From: [Enterobacter] lignolyticus SCF1
GTDB taxonomy: Bacteria > Pseudomonadota > Gammaproteobacteria > Enterobacterales > Enterobacteriaceae
Length of the DNA stretch: 64,000 bases
Direction of reading: 5' to 3'
Assembly: GCF_000164865.1 (NCBI RefSeq)
Contig: NC_014618.1
Span: 4,402,001-4,466,000, forward strand
In this document: positions 44,332 to 54,746 of the stretch, piece by piece
How the letters are laid out: each line of letters starts with the position of its first letter
How positions within the stretch are numbered: position 1 is the first letter of the stretch
The notes under the pieces: model-generated
Told to the model about the DNA's origin: nothing
Database searches by the model: none
The model's input: only the letters and a program-made list of their open reading frames with translations
Program-made: the position numbers and the translations under genes

Positions 44332-45288
44332 TTACCCCTTGCCTTTTACACTGCTGATAAAGGTGGCGCGCGCCGAGGTCGAACCGAGACGTTCGGCTTC
44401 GTTCAGGAGTTTCAGCGCTTTATCGATATCGCCTTTTGCGACGGCCTGTTTGATGGCGGCGTTAAAATAGCTTTCCGTGTCGTTGAGCATCGGTTCGCTC
44501 TTCGCCGCAGGCGCAGGTGCCGCAGCGGCCACCGGTGCAGCGGTCGCGGCCGCCACCGGCGCGCTGTACGCCGGCGCGGCGGTATTGCCGACGGTCACCG
44601 GGGCCGACCCCGAGGAGCCGAACAGCGGGCCGACCAGCACGCTGGAGCCGTTGGACGTTTTCACCTTGAGCGTCACTTTGCCGTCGGTCACGTGGCGGGC
44701 GATGGGGTCCGGAATATCCGGTACCGCGTTGCCGGTTCCTTTGGCGTACGCTTTTGCCGGGTCGAGCAGCGTCGTGGTGCGCTGGAGATCCTGCGGCGTC
44801 GTAAACACCAGTACGTAAATCTTCTGCTGCCCCAGCGCCGGCGTCAGGCGCATGACGCCCTCAAGACGGTCGGCGCTCATCACGCCAGGTTCCTGATAGG
44901 TAAAGTAGCTGTTCGGGAAGAACGCCGATGGCGCCATGTTCTGGTCGAGAATCAGCACGTTCGGCGCAAATACGCTCGTTTGCTTATTGACTTCGCTGGT
45001 CAGCGTCAGGTTCAGCTCGCCGATATTGGCCGGTACGCTGTATGCCGCCACCGGGCCGGATATCCCGGCGATATTCAGCGACTGGCCGCCGGTGGCGAGC
45101 GTCGTGGTCTGGTCTTTGGCCTGGTTCACCGGGGTCCAGATAAGCTGCTGTAGCGCCGCCGTCGGAATTGACGGCGCCGCGCTGGTGTTCTGCGGAACGA
45201 TATTCACATCCGCGAGACCGACTGCCGGAACGCAGGCCAGCAAGCCTGCTGAAAGGCAGAGGGCGACGAGACTTTTCTTCATTTTCAT
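44332..45288 (-). CDS. malM: Periplasmic maltose-operon protein MalM
   Basis: A 318-aa secreted protein of unknown function, last gene of malK-lamB-malM. Signal peptide MKMKKSLVALCLSAGLLAC with cleavage near GLA. Core and C-terminus (ESYFNAAIKQAVAKGDIDKALKLL) match E. coli MalM; an Ala/Pro-rich linker near residues 240-265 is longer than in E. coli (318 against 306 aa). The Cys after GLLA could suggest a lipobox (LLAC), but the signal peptide continues past it. ATG at 45286-45288 behind GAGGTG. Confidence 0.93.
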   Translation of the reverse strand: MKMKKSLVALCLSAGLLACVPAVGLADVNIVPQNTSAAPSIPTAALQQLIWTPVNQAKDQTTTLATGGQSLNIAGISGPVAAYSVPANIGELNLTLTSEVNKQTSVFAPNVLILDQNMAPSAFFPNSYFTYQEPGVMSADRLEGVMRLTPALGQQKIYVLVFTTPQDLQRTTTLLDPAKAYAKGTGNAVPDIPDPIARHVTDGKVTLKVKTSNGSSVLVGPLFGSSGSAPVTVGNTAAPAYSAPVAAATAAPVAAAAPAPAAKSEPMLNDTESYFNAAIKQAVAKGDIDKALKLLNEAERLGSTSARATFISSVKGKG

Positions 45289-45350
45289 TGTTATCACCTC
45301 AGAATGTCGAACGGCGCGTTAGCCAGGCAATAGCACGCGACGCCAGAATC

Positions 45351-45370
45351 AGAGGGGCTGACGCCCCTCT
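45351..45370 (-). terminator. Hairpin between lamB and malM
   Basis: An 8-bp stem AGAGGGGC / GCCCCTCT with loop TGAC; probably gives lower malM expression by partial termination or protects the lamB 3' end. Confidence 0.6.
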
Positions 45371-45399
45371 TCAGGTCAGCACATCAGGTTAACGACGGA

Positions 45400-46740
45400 T
45401 TACCACCAGATTTCCATCTGGGCGCCGAAGGTCCACTCATCGCTGTCGCCGCGGCCAAAGGAGCCGCCGTCGAAGCCGTTGGAGACCGCTTTGCCGTAGT
45501 TCGGGTTAGAGGCGGAGTTGCCGTTGTAGTCGTAGCCCCACTTCTCGTTCCACTTGGCGTAGGTCGCAAAGACGCGCAGCGCCGGACGGGACCAGATGCT
45601 GTCCCCAGCCTGCCACTGCTGGGCGAGGGTGATTTTGTACTGGCTGTTGGTGTCGCCGGTGTTCTGCGACTTGACGTTGTCGTAGCCGACTTCAAGCAGG
45701 GTGCTCATGATTGGCGTCCACTTGTACATCGGGCGTACGCCGACGGTCCACCACTTGGTGCCGTTGTTGTTGTCCCAGTCGATATCCTGGTACATGCCGA
45801 CGTACATCAGGTCCCACTTGTCGCCCAGGGAAATCGCGCCGTGGTCGAGGATACGCAGCAGGTGACCGTTGTTGTTGATGTCGTAAGCAAATTTATCGCC
45901 ATCAATCCCTACGCCGGAGCCCTGCGCCTGGCCTTTGCCCTGCGAGGTCATGGCGTCAGTGGCGTACTGCACCACGAACTTGTTGTAGCCCTTCAGCATG
46001 CTCTGGGTATGCTCGGCGGTGAACATCCAGCCGTCTTTGGAGGCGCCGTCAACCATATGGTAGTTATCACGCTCGTTAGCGCGACCGTAGTCCACGCCGA
46101 ACTCCAGCATGCCGCCCGGGTTGATTTCCATCTGCGCTAAACGCACGTCGAAGACGTCGTTGGCGGTGCTGGAGGTGTAATCACGGATATTGTCGCTGGC
46201 GAATGCGGAAGAGCCGCCGGCCTCAGAAGAGCGGGTGGCCGCGAAAGAGAGCTTACCGAAGCCGACATCGACGTTTTCCAGACCCGCGCCCGGACCGGAG
46301 ATATCCCAGTAGTAGAAGTCGATCATGTGAACGTCATGACGCTGGTAGAAACGCTTACCGGCCCAGATGGTGGCGCCTGGCAGCGCGTCGATCAGGTTTT
46401 TCCCCTGAACGTTCGCTTCGCGGAACGCCGGGCTGGTTGATTCCCAGTCGTTCTGCTGCGCGACGGAGTACGCCACGTTGGTGTCGAAGTAGAAGCTCTT
46501 ATCGCCCTCTTTCCAGACCTCCTGGCCCAGTTTCAGCTCGGCGTACGTTTCACATTCGTTACCAAGACGGTATTTACTTTGAGCGCCCGTCGCCTGGAAA
46601 CACTGCTGTTCACCACCGCTGCCGGTCCAGCCAATGCCGGAACGTGCGTAGCCGTGGAAGTCGACGGCTAACGCCTGAGCAGACATAACGCCTGCCGCAA
46701 CGGCGACCGCCAGTGGAAGTTTGCGCAGAGTAATCATCAT
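45400..46740 (-). CDS. lamB: Maltoporin LamB
   Basis: A 446-aa outer-membrane trimeric 18-strand porin for maltose and maltodextrins (the lambda receptor in E. coli). Signal peptide of 25 aa (ending SAQALA), mature start VDFHGYARSGIGWTG, C-terminal FGAQMEIWW with the final aromatic residue for assembly. ATG ATG at 46735-46740, first one used, behind AGGAGATAGA. Surface loops differ from E. coli, so phage sensitivity cannot be assumed. It follows malK by 47 bp. Confidence 0.96.
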   Translation of the reverse strand: MMITLRKLPLAVAVAAGVMSAQALAVDFHGYARSGIGWTGSGGEQQCFQATGAQSKYRLGNECETYAELKLGQEVWKEGDKSFYFDTNVAYSVAQQNDWESTSPAFREANVQGKNLIDALPGATIWAGKRFYQRHDVHMIDFYYWDISGPGAGLENVDVGFGKLSFAATRSSEAGGSSAFASDNIRDYTSSTANDVFDVRLAQMEINPGGMLEFGVDYGRANERDNYHMVDGASKDGWMFTAEHTQSMLKGYNKFVVQYATDAMTSQGKGQAQGSGVGIDGDKFAYDINNNGHLLRILDHGAISLGDKWDLMYVGMYQDIDWDNNNGTKWWTVGVRPMYKWTPIMSTLLEVGYDNVKSQNTGDTNSQYKITLAQQWQAGDSIWSRPALRVFATYAKWNEKWGYDYNGNSASNPNYGKAVSNGFDGGSFGRGDSDEWTFGAQMEIWW

Positions 46741-46787
46741 TCTATCTCCTGAGATCGTTGTTTTTTCTTTATCTTTAATTGGGTGGC

Positions 46788-47897
<1,110 letters not shown>

Positions 47898-48267
47898 GCC
47901 CCTCTCCCTTCGTTACAACCTGTCACCAACGGAAACATTCAAGATGGGCTGACTATGCGGGATTGAGCTGCCTGATGAATCCTCCGCCCCCCGGGTTTTT
48001 GATGGGGGAGGAGACGGGAGGATGAGAGGGGCGCGCCTGCCCCTGGACAGCGCGGCAGCGAACGAAATTCGTGATGCAGACGGCAAAAATCGGCGCGTTT
48101 TTGTGTGCGCCAGAACTCATAACTGCATTTTATGCAACGGAGATCACACAACGCGCGGGTGGGGCGTAGAGGCGAGGAGGATGGAAAGAGGTTGTCAATT
48201 AAGGAGACTGGGCTGCGTTAAACCACCTCTGTGTATCCACGAGCACACACCATAAAGGACGGGATAT
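47898..48267. promoter_or_regulatory. malK-malE divergent control region (MalT/CRP)
   Basis: This 370-bp gap has several MalT-box cores of the GGAKGA type: GGAGGA at 48007-48012, GGATGA at 48020-48025 and GGAGGA at 48176-48181 on the plus strand, and TCCTCC at 47980-47985 (GGAGGA on the minus strand). CRP-like half-sites occur at GATCACACAA (48142-48151) and TTTGTGTGCGCC (48100-48111). The arrangement resembles the E. coli malKp/malEp regulon, where MalT and CRP act together. Individual boxes are candidates. Confidence 0.7.
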
Positions 48268-49458
48268 ATGAAAATCAAAACTGGCGCACGCATCCTGGCG
48301 CTGTCTGCACTGACCACGATGATGTTTTCCGCCTCTGCCCTTGCAAAGATTGAAGAAGGAAAGCTGGTCATCTGGATCAACGGCGATAAAGGCTATAACG
48401 GCCTTGCCGAGGTAGGTAAGAAATTTGAGAAAGACACCGGTATCAAAGTCACCATTGAGCACCCGGACAAGCTGGAAGAGAAATTCCCGCAGGTCGCCGC
48501 GACCGGCGACGGCCCGGACATTATCTTCTGGGCCCATGACCGCTTTGGCGGCTACGCGCAGTCCGGCCTGCTGGCGGAAGTCACGCCGGATAAGGCCTTC
48601 CAGGACAAGCTCTATCCGTTCACCTGGGACGCCGTACGCTACAACGGCAAGCTTATCGCCTACCCGATTGCGGTTGAAGCGCTCTCCCTGATTTACAACA
48701 AAGACCTGGTGCCAAACCCGCCTAAAACCTGGGAAGAGATTCCTGCCCTGGATAAGACGCTGAAGGCGAAAGGTAAATCGGCGCTGATGTTCAACCTGCA
48801 GGAACCGTACTTCACCTGGCCGCTGATTGCCGCCGACGGCGGGTATGCGTTCAAGTTTGCCAACGGCAAATATGACGTGAAAGACGTCGGCGTGGATAAC
48901 GCGGGCGCGAAAGCGGGCCTCACCTTCCTGGTTGACCTTATCAAGAACAAACACATGAACGCGGATACCGACTACTCCATCGCGGAAGCGGCGTTCAACA
49001 AGGGCGAAACCGCCATGACCATCAACGGTCCGTGGGCGTGGTCCAACATCGACAAGAGCAAGGTGAACTATGGCGTCACGCTGCTGCCGACCTTCAAAGG
49101 CAAAGCGTCTAAGCCGTTCGTCGGCGTGCTGAGCGCCGGCATCAACGCCGCCAGCCCGAACAAAGAACTGGCAAAAGAGTTCCTGGAAAACTATCTGATG
49201 ACCAACCAGGGCCTGGAAGAGGTGAACAAGGATAAACCGCTGGGCGCCGTCGCGCTGAAGTCCTACCAGGAACAACTGGAGAAAGATCCGCGCATCGCCG
49301 CCACCATGGCGAACGCCCAGAAGGGTGAAATCATGCCGAACATCCCGCAGATGGCGGCCTTCTGGTATGCCACCCGAACTGCCGTGATCAACGCCGCCAG
49401 CGGTCGTCAGACCGTCGACGCCGCGCTGAAGGACGCGCAGGGTCGCATTACTAAGTAA
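48268..49458 (+). CDS. malE: Maltose-binding protein MalE
   Basis: A 396-aa periplasmic substrate-binding protein, the E. coli length. Signal peptide of 26 aa ending SASALA, mature start KIEEGKLVIWINGDKGYNG; IIFWAHDRFGGYAQSGLL and TINGPWAWSNIDKSKVNYG are well conserved. It delivers maltose and maltodextrins to MalFGK2 and to the Tar chemoreceptor. A REP pair follows and probably supports its high expression relative to malF. Confidence 0.97.
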   Translation: MKIKTGARILALSALTTMMFSASALAKIEEGKLVIWINGDKGYNGLAEVGKKFEKDTGIKVTIEHPDKLEEKFPQVAATGDGPDIIFWAHDRFGGYAQSGLLAEVTPDKAFQDKLYPFTWDAVRYNGKLIAYPIAVEALSLIYNKDLVPNPPKTWEEIPALDKTLKAKGKSALMFNLQEPYFTWPLIAADGGYAFKFANGKYDVKDVGVDNAGAKAGLTFLVDLIKNKHMNADTDYSIAEAAFNKGETAMTINGPWAWSNIDKSKVNYGVTLLPTFKGKASKPFVGVLSAGINAASPNKELAKEFLENYLMTNQGLEEVNKDKPLGAVALKSYQEQLEKDPRIAATMANAQKGEIMPNIPQMAAFWYATRTAVINAASGRQTVDAALKDAQGRITK

Positions 49459-49471
49459 TGCCGCTGAGCAT

Positions 49472-49547
49472 GTGCCGGATGGCGGCGTAAATGCCTTATC
49501 CGGCCTACCCCACACCGTAGGCCTGATAAGCGCAGCACCATCAGGCA
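49472..49547. repeat. REP pair (BIME) between malE and malF
   Basis: Two inverted REP units, TGCCGGATGGCGGCG ... TTATCCGGCC (49472-49504) and GTAGGCCTGATAAGCGC ... ATCAGGCA (49517-49547). A REP element at this place is known in E. coli to protect malE mRNA from 3' decay. Confidence 0.85.
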
Positions 49548-49591
49548 CATCTCCGGCCAGGAAGTTTTCACCGTTGTAGAGGACGATCCCC

Positions 49592-51121
49592 ATGGATGTC
49601 ATTAAAAAGAAACATTGGTGGCAAAGCGACGCGATGAAGTGGTCAGTCATGGCTCTGCTTGGCCTGCTGGTGTGTTACCTTGTTGCTTTAATGTACGCCC
49701 AGGGGGAGTACCTGTTCGCCATCATGACGCTGATTTTAAGCTCTGTTGGCCTGTATATTTTCGCCAACCGTAAAGCCTACGCCTGGCGCTACGTTTACCC
49801 GGGCATAGCCGGGATGGGGCTGTTCGTCCTGTTCCCGCTGATTTGCACTATCGCCATCGCGTTTACCAACTACAGCAGCACCAACCAGCTCACCTTTGAG
49901 CGCGCCCAGCAGGTGCTTCTCGACCGCTCCTATCAGGCCGGGAAATCCTTCAACTTCGGACTATACCCGGCGGGTCACGAATGGCGGCTGGCGTTGACCG
50001 ACGGCGACAGCGGAAAAAACTTCCTTTCTGCGCCCTTTGCCTTTGGCGGCGAGCAGAAAATCACGCTGCAAGAGGCAGATTCTCTGCCCGCAGGCGAGCG
50101 CGCGACGCTGCGCATCATCACCCAGAACCGCCAGGCGCTGAACCTGCTCACCGCCGTACTGCCTGACGGCAGCAAAGTGGTGATGAGCTCGCTGCGCCAG
50201 TTTTCCGGCACGCGGCCGCTGTACACCCAGGCGGCTGATGGTCTGCTGACCAATAACCAGACCGGGGCGAAATACCGCCCGAACGACGATATCGGCTACT
50301 ACCAGGCGCTGGAGGGCGGCGAGAAGCTCAGCCCGGGCTATACCGTCACCATCGGCTGGAAAAATTTTATGCGCGTCTTTACCGATGAGGGTATTCAGAA
50401 ACCGTTTATCGCTATCTTCGCCTGGACGGTGGTGTTTTCGCTGCTGACCGTACTCCTGACCGTTGCCGTCGGCATGGTGCTGGCCTGCGTCGTGCAGTGG
50501 GAGGCGCTCAAAGGCAAAGCGATTTACCGCGTGCTGCTGATTCTGCCCTATGCGGTGCCGTCGTTTATCTCGATCCTGATTTTCAAAGGGTTATTCAACC
50601 AGAGCTTCGGGGAAATCAACATGATGCTGAGCGCGCTGTTCGGCATTAAACCCGCCTGGTTCAGCGATCCGACCACCGCCCGCTCGATGATCGTCATCGT
50701 CAATACCTGGCTTGGCTACCCGTACATGATGATCCTGTGCATGGGGCTGCTGAAGGCGATTCCGGACGACCTGTATGAAGCGTCGGCAATGGACGGCGCA
50801 GGTCCGTTTCAGAACTTCTTCAAAATTACGCTGCCGCTGCTGATCAAGCCGCTGACGCCGCTGATGATCGCCAGCTTCGCCTTTAACTTTAATAACTTCG
50901 TGCTGATCCAGCTGTTGACCAACGGCGGGCCGGACCGGCTCGGCACCACCACCCCGGCGGGCTATACCGACCTGCTGGTGAGCTACACCTGGCGTATCGC
51001 CTTTGAAGGCGGCGGCGGCCAGGATTTCGGCCTCGCGGCGGCGATCGCCACGCTGATCTTCCTGCTGGTCGGAGCGCTGGCGATTGTGAACCTGAAAGCC
51101 ACGCGCATGAAATTTGATTGA
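49592..51121 (+). CDS. malF: Maltose ABC transporter permease MalF
   Basis: A 509-aa inner-membrane subunit with eight helices and the large periplasmic P2 domain between helices 3 and 4 (about residues 93-275). The cytoplasmic EAA loop EASAMDGAGPFQNFF (about 390-405) docks to MalK. Five residues shorter than E. coli MalF. Start ATG behind GAGGACGATCCCC. Confidence 0.96.
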   Translation: MDVIKKKHWWQSDAMKWSVMALLGLLVCYLVALMYAQGEYLFAIMTLILSSVGLYIFANRKAYAWRYVYPGIAGMGLFVLFPLICTIAIAFTNYSSTNQLTFERAQQVLLDRSYQAGKSFNFGLYPAGHEWRLALTDGDSGKNFLSAPFAFGGEQKITLQEADSLPAGERATLRIITQNRQALNLLTAVLPDGSKVVMSSLRQFSGTRPLYTQAADGLLTNNQTGAKYRPNDDIGYYQALEGGEKLSPGYTVTIGWKNFMRVFTDEGIQKPFIAIFAWTVVFSLLTVLLTVAVGMVLACVVQWEALKGKAIYRVLLILPYAVPSFISILIFKGLFNQSFGEINMMLSALFGIKPAWFSDPTTARSMIVIVNTWLGYPYMMILCMGLLKAIPDDLYEASAMDGAGPFQNFFKITLPLLIKPLTPLMIASFAFNFNNFVLIQLLTNGGPDRLGTTTPAGYTDLLVSYTWRIAFEGGGGQDFGLAAAIATLIFLLVGALAIVNLKATRMKFD

Positions 51122-51134
51122 GGAGGCACAGAAC

Positions 51135-52025
51135 ATGGCAATGGTACAACCCAAATCACAGAAGCTGCGCCTTTTCATTACGCACCTGCTGCTGCTGCTG
51201 TTTATCGCGGCAATTATGTTCCCGCTGCTGATGGTGATCGCCATTTCGCTGCGCGAGGGCAACTTCGCCACCGGCAGCCTGATCCCGGAGCAAATCTCCT
51301 GGGAGCACTGGCGGCTGGCGCTGGGCTTTAGCGTCGAGCATGCGGACGGCCGCGTGACGCCGCCGCCCTTCCCGGTGCTGCTGTGGCTGTGGAACTCGGT
51401 CAAAATCGCCGGTATTACCGCCACCGGCATCGTCGCGCTGTCCACCACCTGCGCCTACGCCTTCGCCCGCATGAAGTTCCCGGGTAAGGCGACGCTGCTG
51501 AAAGGCATGCTGATTTTCCAGATGTTCCCGGCGGTGCTGTCGCTGGTGGCGCTGTACGCGTTATTCGACCGTCTCGGCCAGTATCTGCCGTTTATCGGCC
51601 TGAACACCCACGGCGGGGTGATCTTCGCCTATCTGGGCGGCATTGCGCTGCACGTCTGGACGATCAAGGGCTATTTCGAAACCATCGACGGTTCGCTGGA
51701 AGAGGCTGCCGCGCTGGACGGCGCGACGCCGTGGCAGGCTTTCCGTCTGGTGCTGCTGCCGCTGTCGGTGCCGATTCTGGCGGTGGTGTTTATCCTGTCG
51801 TTTATCGCGGCCATTACCGAAGTGCCGGTCGCATCTTTGCTGCTTCGCGACGTCAACAGCTACACGCTTGCAGTCGGTATGCAGCAATACCTCAACCCGC
51901 AGAACTACCTGTGGGGCGATTTCGCGGCGGCCGCGGTATTGTCCGCTATCCCGATCACCATCGTCTTCCTGTTGGCGCAGCGCTGGCTGGTCAACGGCCT
52001 GACCGCAGGCGGTGTTAAAGGTTAA
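51135..52025 (+). CDS. malG: Maltose ABC transporter permease MalG
   Basis: A 296-aa inner-membrane subunit with six helices; EAA loop EEAAALDGATPWQAFRL (about 190). The C-terminal tail NGLTAGGVKG reaches into the transport cavity in E. coli. ATG at 51135 lies behind GAGGAGGCAC, 13 bp after malF. Last gene of malEFG. Confidence 0.97.
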   Translation: MAMVQPKSQKLRLFITHLLLLLFIAAIMFPLLMVIAISLREGNFATGSLIPEQISWEHWRLALGFSVEHADGRVTPPPFPVLLWLWNSVKIAGITATGIVALSTTCAYAFARMKFPGKATLLKGMLIFQMFPAVLSLVALYALFDRLGQYLPFIGLNTHGGVIFAYLGGIALHVWTIKGYFETIDGSLEEAAALDGATPWQAFRLVLLPLSVPILAVVFILSFIAAITEVPVASLLLRDVNSYTLAVGMQQYLNPQNYLWGDFAAAAVLSAIPITIVFLLAQRWLVNGLTAGGVKG

Positions 52026-52083
52026 CCCTCATCGTTATATGCCACTGTTATCCTCAACTTATCCCAACTTGTGACTGTTGTTC

Positions 52084-52110
52084 GGCGCTCCCTGGAGCGC
52101 CATTTTTTTA
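52084..52110 (+). terminator. Rho-independent terminator of malEFG
   Basis: A 7-bp stem GGCGCTC / GAGCGCC with loop CCTG, followed by an eight-T run that overlaps the psiE stop codon on the other strand. Confidence 0.88.
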
Positions 52111-52518
52111 CTCTCGTCTCAGCCGTTTGGAGTTGCACAGCCAGAGGGTGATCACCAGCAGCAGGATCGCCGCGGAGTAGATCAGTACATCAAGCGGGGA
52201 TTTGTGATCGACGATGATCAGCCGCACGATAGCGGTGATCCCGATATAGACAAAGTAGCGTAGCGGGAAGTGAAAGCCGGACTGAAAGTATTTCACAATC
52301 AGCGCGATAAATTCGAAATAGAGAAAGTAGACCACCAGCCCTTCCACCAGCGCGTATTTGCTGGTTTGCTCAGGGGCGAACAGCGCATCCGCAAGATACA
52401 CCGTCTCTTTACCGAGGAAAACGACCAGGATCAGGCCAAGGCTCAACAAACCGAGGTTGAGCACCGTCTGCAGGATGGTGGAGATAAACTCTACGCGTGG
52501 ACGAGATAGCGACGTCAT
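52108..52518 (-). CDS. psiE: Phosphate-starvation-inducible membrane protein PsiE
   Basis: A 136-aa inner-membrane protein with four helices and a basic C-terminus (CNSKRLRRE), nearly identical to E. coli PsiE. Expression is phosphate-starvation induced and CRP-dependent in E. coli; function unknown. ATG at 52516-52518 gives the E. coli length; the frame opens 14 codons earlier. Confidence 0.94.
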   Translation of the reverse strand: MTSLSRPRVEFISTILQTVLNLGLLSLGLILVVFLGKETVYLADALFAPEQTSKYALVEGLVVYFLYFEFIALIVKYFQSGFHFPLRYFVYIGITAIVRLIIVDHKSPLDVLIYSAAILLLVITLWLCNSKRLRRE

Positions 52519-52612
52519 ACAGCACCTCATTCGCAGTGGCGAGAGTCCTGTATAACGCAAAAATGTGACAGATATCTATATTTTTTGCTTATATTTTGTT
52601 CAGCACGGATGA

Positions 52613-52641
52613 CGCCCCTCTCCCTGAAAAGGAGAAGGGCG
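52613..52641 (-). terminator. Hairpin after yjbH
   Basis: An 11-bp stem with one mismatch (CGCCCCTCTCC / GGAGAAGGGCG) just after the yjbH stop; same pyrimidine-rich type as others in the window. Confidence 0.55.
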
Positions 52642-52646
52642 CCGCA

Positions 52647-54746
52647 TCAGCGGAAGTTCATACTCTTATCGCTGGTGATGCTGTAAAGGTCGAACTTACG
52701 CCCGAGCTGCTGGCCGCCGTCGCGGGTCAGCGGCGTCCAGCCAATATTCGCGCGGCTGCGGGTTGGCCCGGAGGTGAAGAGATCCAGCGGTACCGAAACA
52801 TACACCCCTTTGGTGAAATTGCCTTCGCCATACTCCTGCGCCGACACGTTGGTAATGGTGGCATAGGCTCCCACTACGATCCCGCTGTCAAAGTGCTTCG
52901 AGACGTCAAGGGTACCGCCCTTGTCGCCTGCCAGATACTGGCCGATGCTGGCTTTCACCAGCACGTTCTGGGCGAACGACGGCGTCCAGTAGGCGGTCAG
53001 ATTGCCCGTTTTCACGCTGTAGTCGGTAAATTTCATCATATCCAGGGCGCTGTGCCAGTCGCGCTGCTTGACGTAGTTGGCGTCGATGCCAAAGGCCCAG
53101 TTGCTGTCCACCGGGCGGTACAGCACCTCCGCCCCCACGCCGCCGAACATGGTCTCAAGATACCCGCCGTACACCTGGCCGTAGACGTTGTTCCCCAGAT
53201 ACTGGAAATAGTTGGCCTGCAGGTTGTTCACGTAGATATCGTTTTCCACATACTCACGCACATGCGTACGCACGCGGGGGAGCTGCGAATCGTTCGGCGG
53301 GTTAGTGTAGTTAAACTTGTCGTAGCTGTTGGCGATGTTGGCAAACAGGCTGCCGGTGGTCAGCAGATGGTCGGTCACCCACCAGTCGGCGGTCCCCATC
53401 ACCCCCAGCTGGTACATATAAAAACTTTCCGGGCCGCCGAAAGACTGGTTCAGCACCGGGTCGACGCGGAAATCGAAACGCGACTTGTCGATATACCAGC
53501 CCTGCTCGGTTTTATCCGGCACGATCGGCGTCTCGCGCGTTTGCGCCAGCGGCGTTTCCTGGCCGAGCGGCTCGCCCTCCAGGTGGCGCTTCAGGCTGGC
53601 GACGTCGGTTTCGGTCGTCACCTGCGGCATGTTGAGGCGGTTCTCCGTCACGCGGAGGGTGCGGATATTGTCCGGCAGGTCGTTCATGATAATGCGGTTG
53701 GCGCGATCAATCCCTTCGCGGGAATCGCGGTATTTTACCTGCTCGCCGGTCACGTACAGGGTGTCGCCCTGCGTCTGGATTTGCGGGTCGGCGAACCCGG
53801 CGTTGTATTTCAACAGCGCCAGCTGGTTTGCCACTACCGAGTGCTGGAGAATGGCATCCTGCGGCTCCGGCCGGTACGCCGGTTTTGGGCTGTCGTTATA
53901 CGACGGCCGCAGCGTATTGAAGTTAGTGCGCAGAGTGACGCCGAACATCAGGGTGTTGCCGCGCTCGTAGCTGAGGTTAACGTCGGCCCAATCAGCCGCC
54001 CGGTAAATGGCGCCGACGTTAAACTTGCTCTTCTGATCGATCTTACCCGCAAAATCGTGGCTGTAGTCGTTGCCTTCATACTCCAGCTTCAGGCGCAGCG
54101 GCTGCCAGGGCGTCTGGTATTCAATGCCGCCGAACAGCGCCGCCGGGCCGTGGAACATCTGGCTGCTGTCGAATGATCCCGCCTGCCTGTAGCGGTTATC
54201 GCGGTAGCAGAATTTGCTGTCGTAGCTGCAGAACGGATTCTTGACGTTGCCGCTGGTGCCGAGATATCCCCATCCCATGCCCAGCGTAAAGTCGAACGGT
54301 CCCCAGGCCTTGCTGGCGACGATATATTCCCCGTCAAACAGCCCCGTCCCGCCGATATCCCGCGCGCCGATCGCCACTTCCGGCAGCCAGTAGCCCTCTT
54401 CCCATAGCCGCAGCTTGAGGTCGAACGCTTTGTCCTTATAGGTTTGATCGCCGGAAAACGCCTCCACGTTGCTGTATTTTTTGGTGCGCACATCGGTGTA
54501 ACGCAGCGTGGTCTCCAGCCACGGAAACAGCTGAACCGACGCAGAGTAAAAGCGGTACTGGTCGTTGTCACGATAGTTCAGGCTGAACTCCCCTTCGCGC
54601 GCCATGCGGGCGGTGGGCGTTTGCAGCAGCCCCGTGCCGCCGAAATCCGACTGCGATGGGCCGATGGGCGCCGGGTACGTTTCGGCATGACAGGCAGCGC
54701 TCACGCACAGCGCCAGCAGGCTATAAAAAGCGTGTGTTTTCATCAT
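52647..54746 (-). CDS. yjbH: Exopolysaccharide outer-membrane protein YjbH
   Basis: A 699-aa outer-membrane beta-barrel protein of the YjbH/GfcD family. Signal peptide MMKTHAFYSLLALCVSAACHA; the mature start YPAPIGPSQSDFGGTGLLQTPTAR is typical, and a long barrel with many aromatic-rich strands follows. Last gene of yjbEFGH, which directs production of an extracellular polysaccharide in E. coli when RcsB is active. It overlaps yjbG by 4 bp (ATGA). Confidence 0.92.
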   Translation of the reverse strand: MMKTHAFYSLLALCVSAACHAETYPAPIGPSQSDFGGTGLLQTPTARMAREGEFSLNYRDNDQYRFYSASVQLFPWLETTLRYTDVRTKKYSNVEAFSGDQTYKDKAFDLKLRLWEEGYWLPEVAIGARDIGGTGLFDGEYIVASKAWGPFDFTLGMGWGYLGTSGNVKNPFCSYDSKFCYRDNRYRQAGSFDSSQMFHGPAALFGGIEYQTPWQPLRLKLEYEGNDYSHDFAGKIDQKSKFNVGAIYRAADWADVNLSYERGNTLMFGVTLRTNFNTLRPSYNDSPKPAYRPEPQDAILQHSVVANQLALLKYNAGFADPQIQTQGDTLYVTGEQVKYRDSREGIDRANRIIMNDLPDNIRTLRVTENRLNMPQVTTETDVASLKRHLEGEPLGQETPLAQTRETPIVPDKTEQGWYIDKSRFDFRVDPVLNQSFGGPESFYMYQLGVMGTADWWVTDHLLTTGSLFANIANSYDKFNYTNPPNDSQLPRVRTHVREYVENDIYVNNLQANYFQYLGNNVYGQVYGGYLETMFGGVGAEVLYRPVDSNWAFGIDANYVKQRDWHSALDMMKFTDYSVKTGNLTAYWTPSFAQNVLVKASIGQYLAGDKGGTLDVSKHFDSGIVVGAYATITNVSAQEYGEGNFTKGVYVSVPLDLFTSGPTRSRANIGWTPLTRDGGQQLGRKFDLYSITSDKSMNFR

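Noticed and set aside
45230..45288. MalM as a lipoprotein because of LLAC in the signal peptide
   Set aside because: The hydrophobic stretch and a normal signal peptidase I site continue past the cysteine, and E. coli MalM lacks a Cys there.
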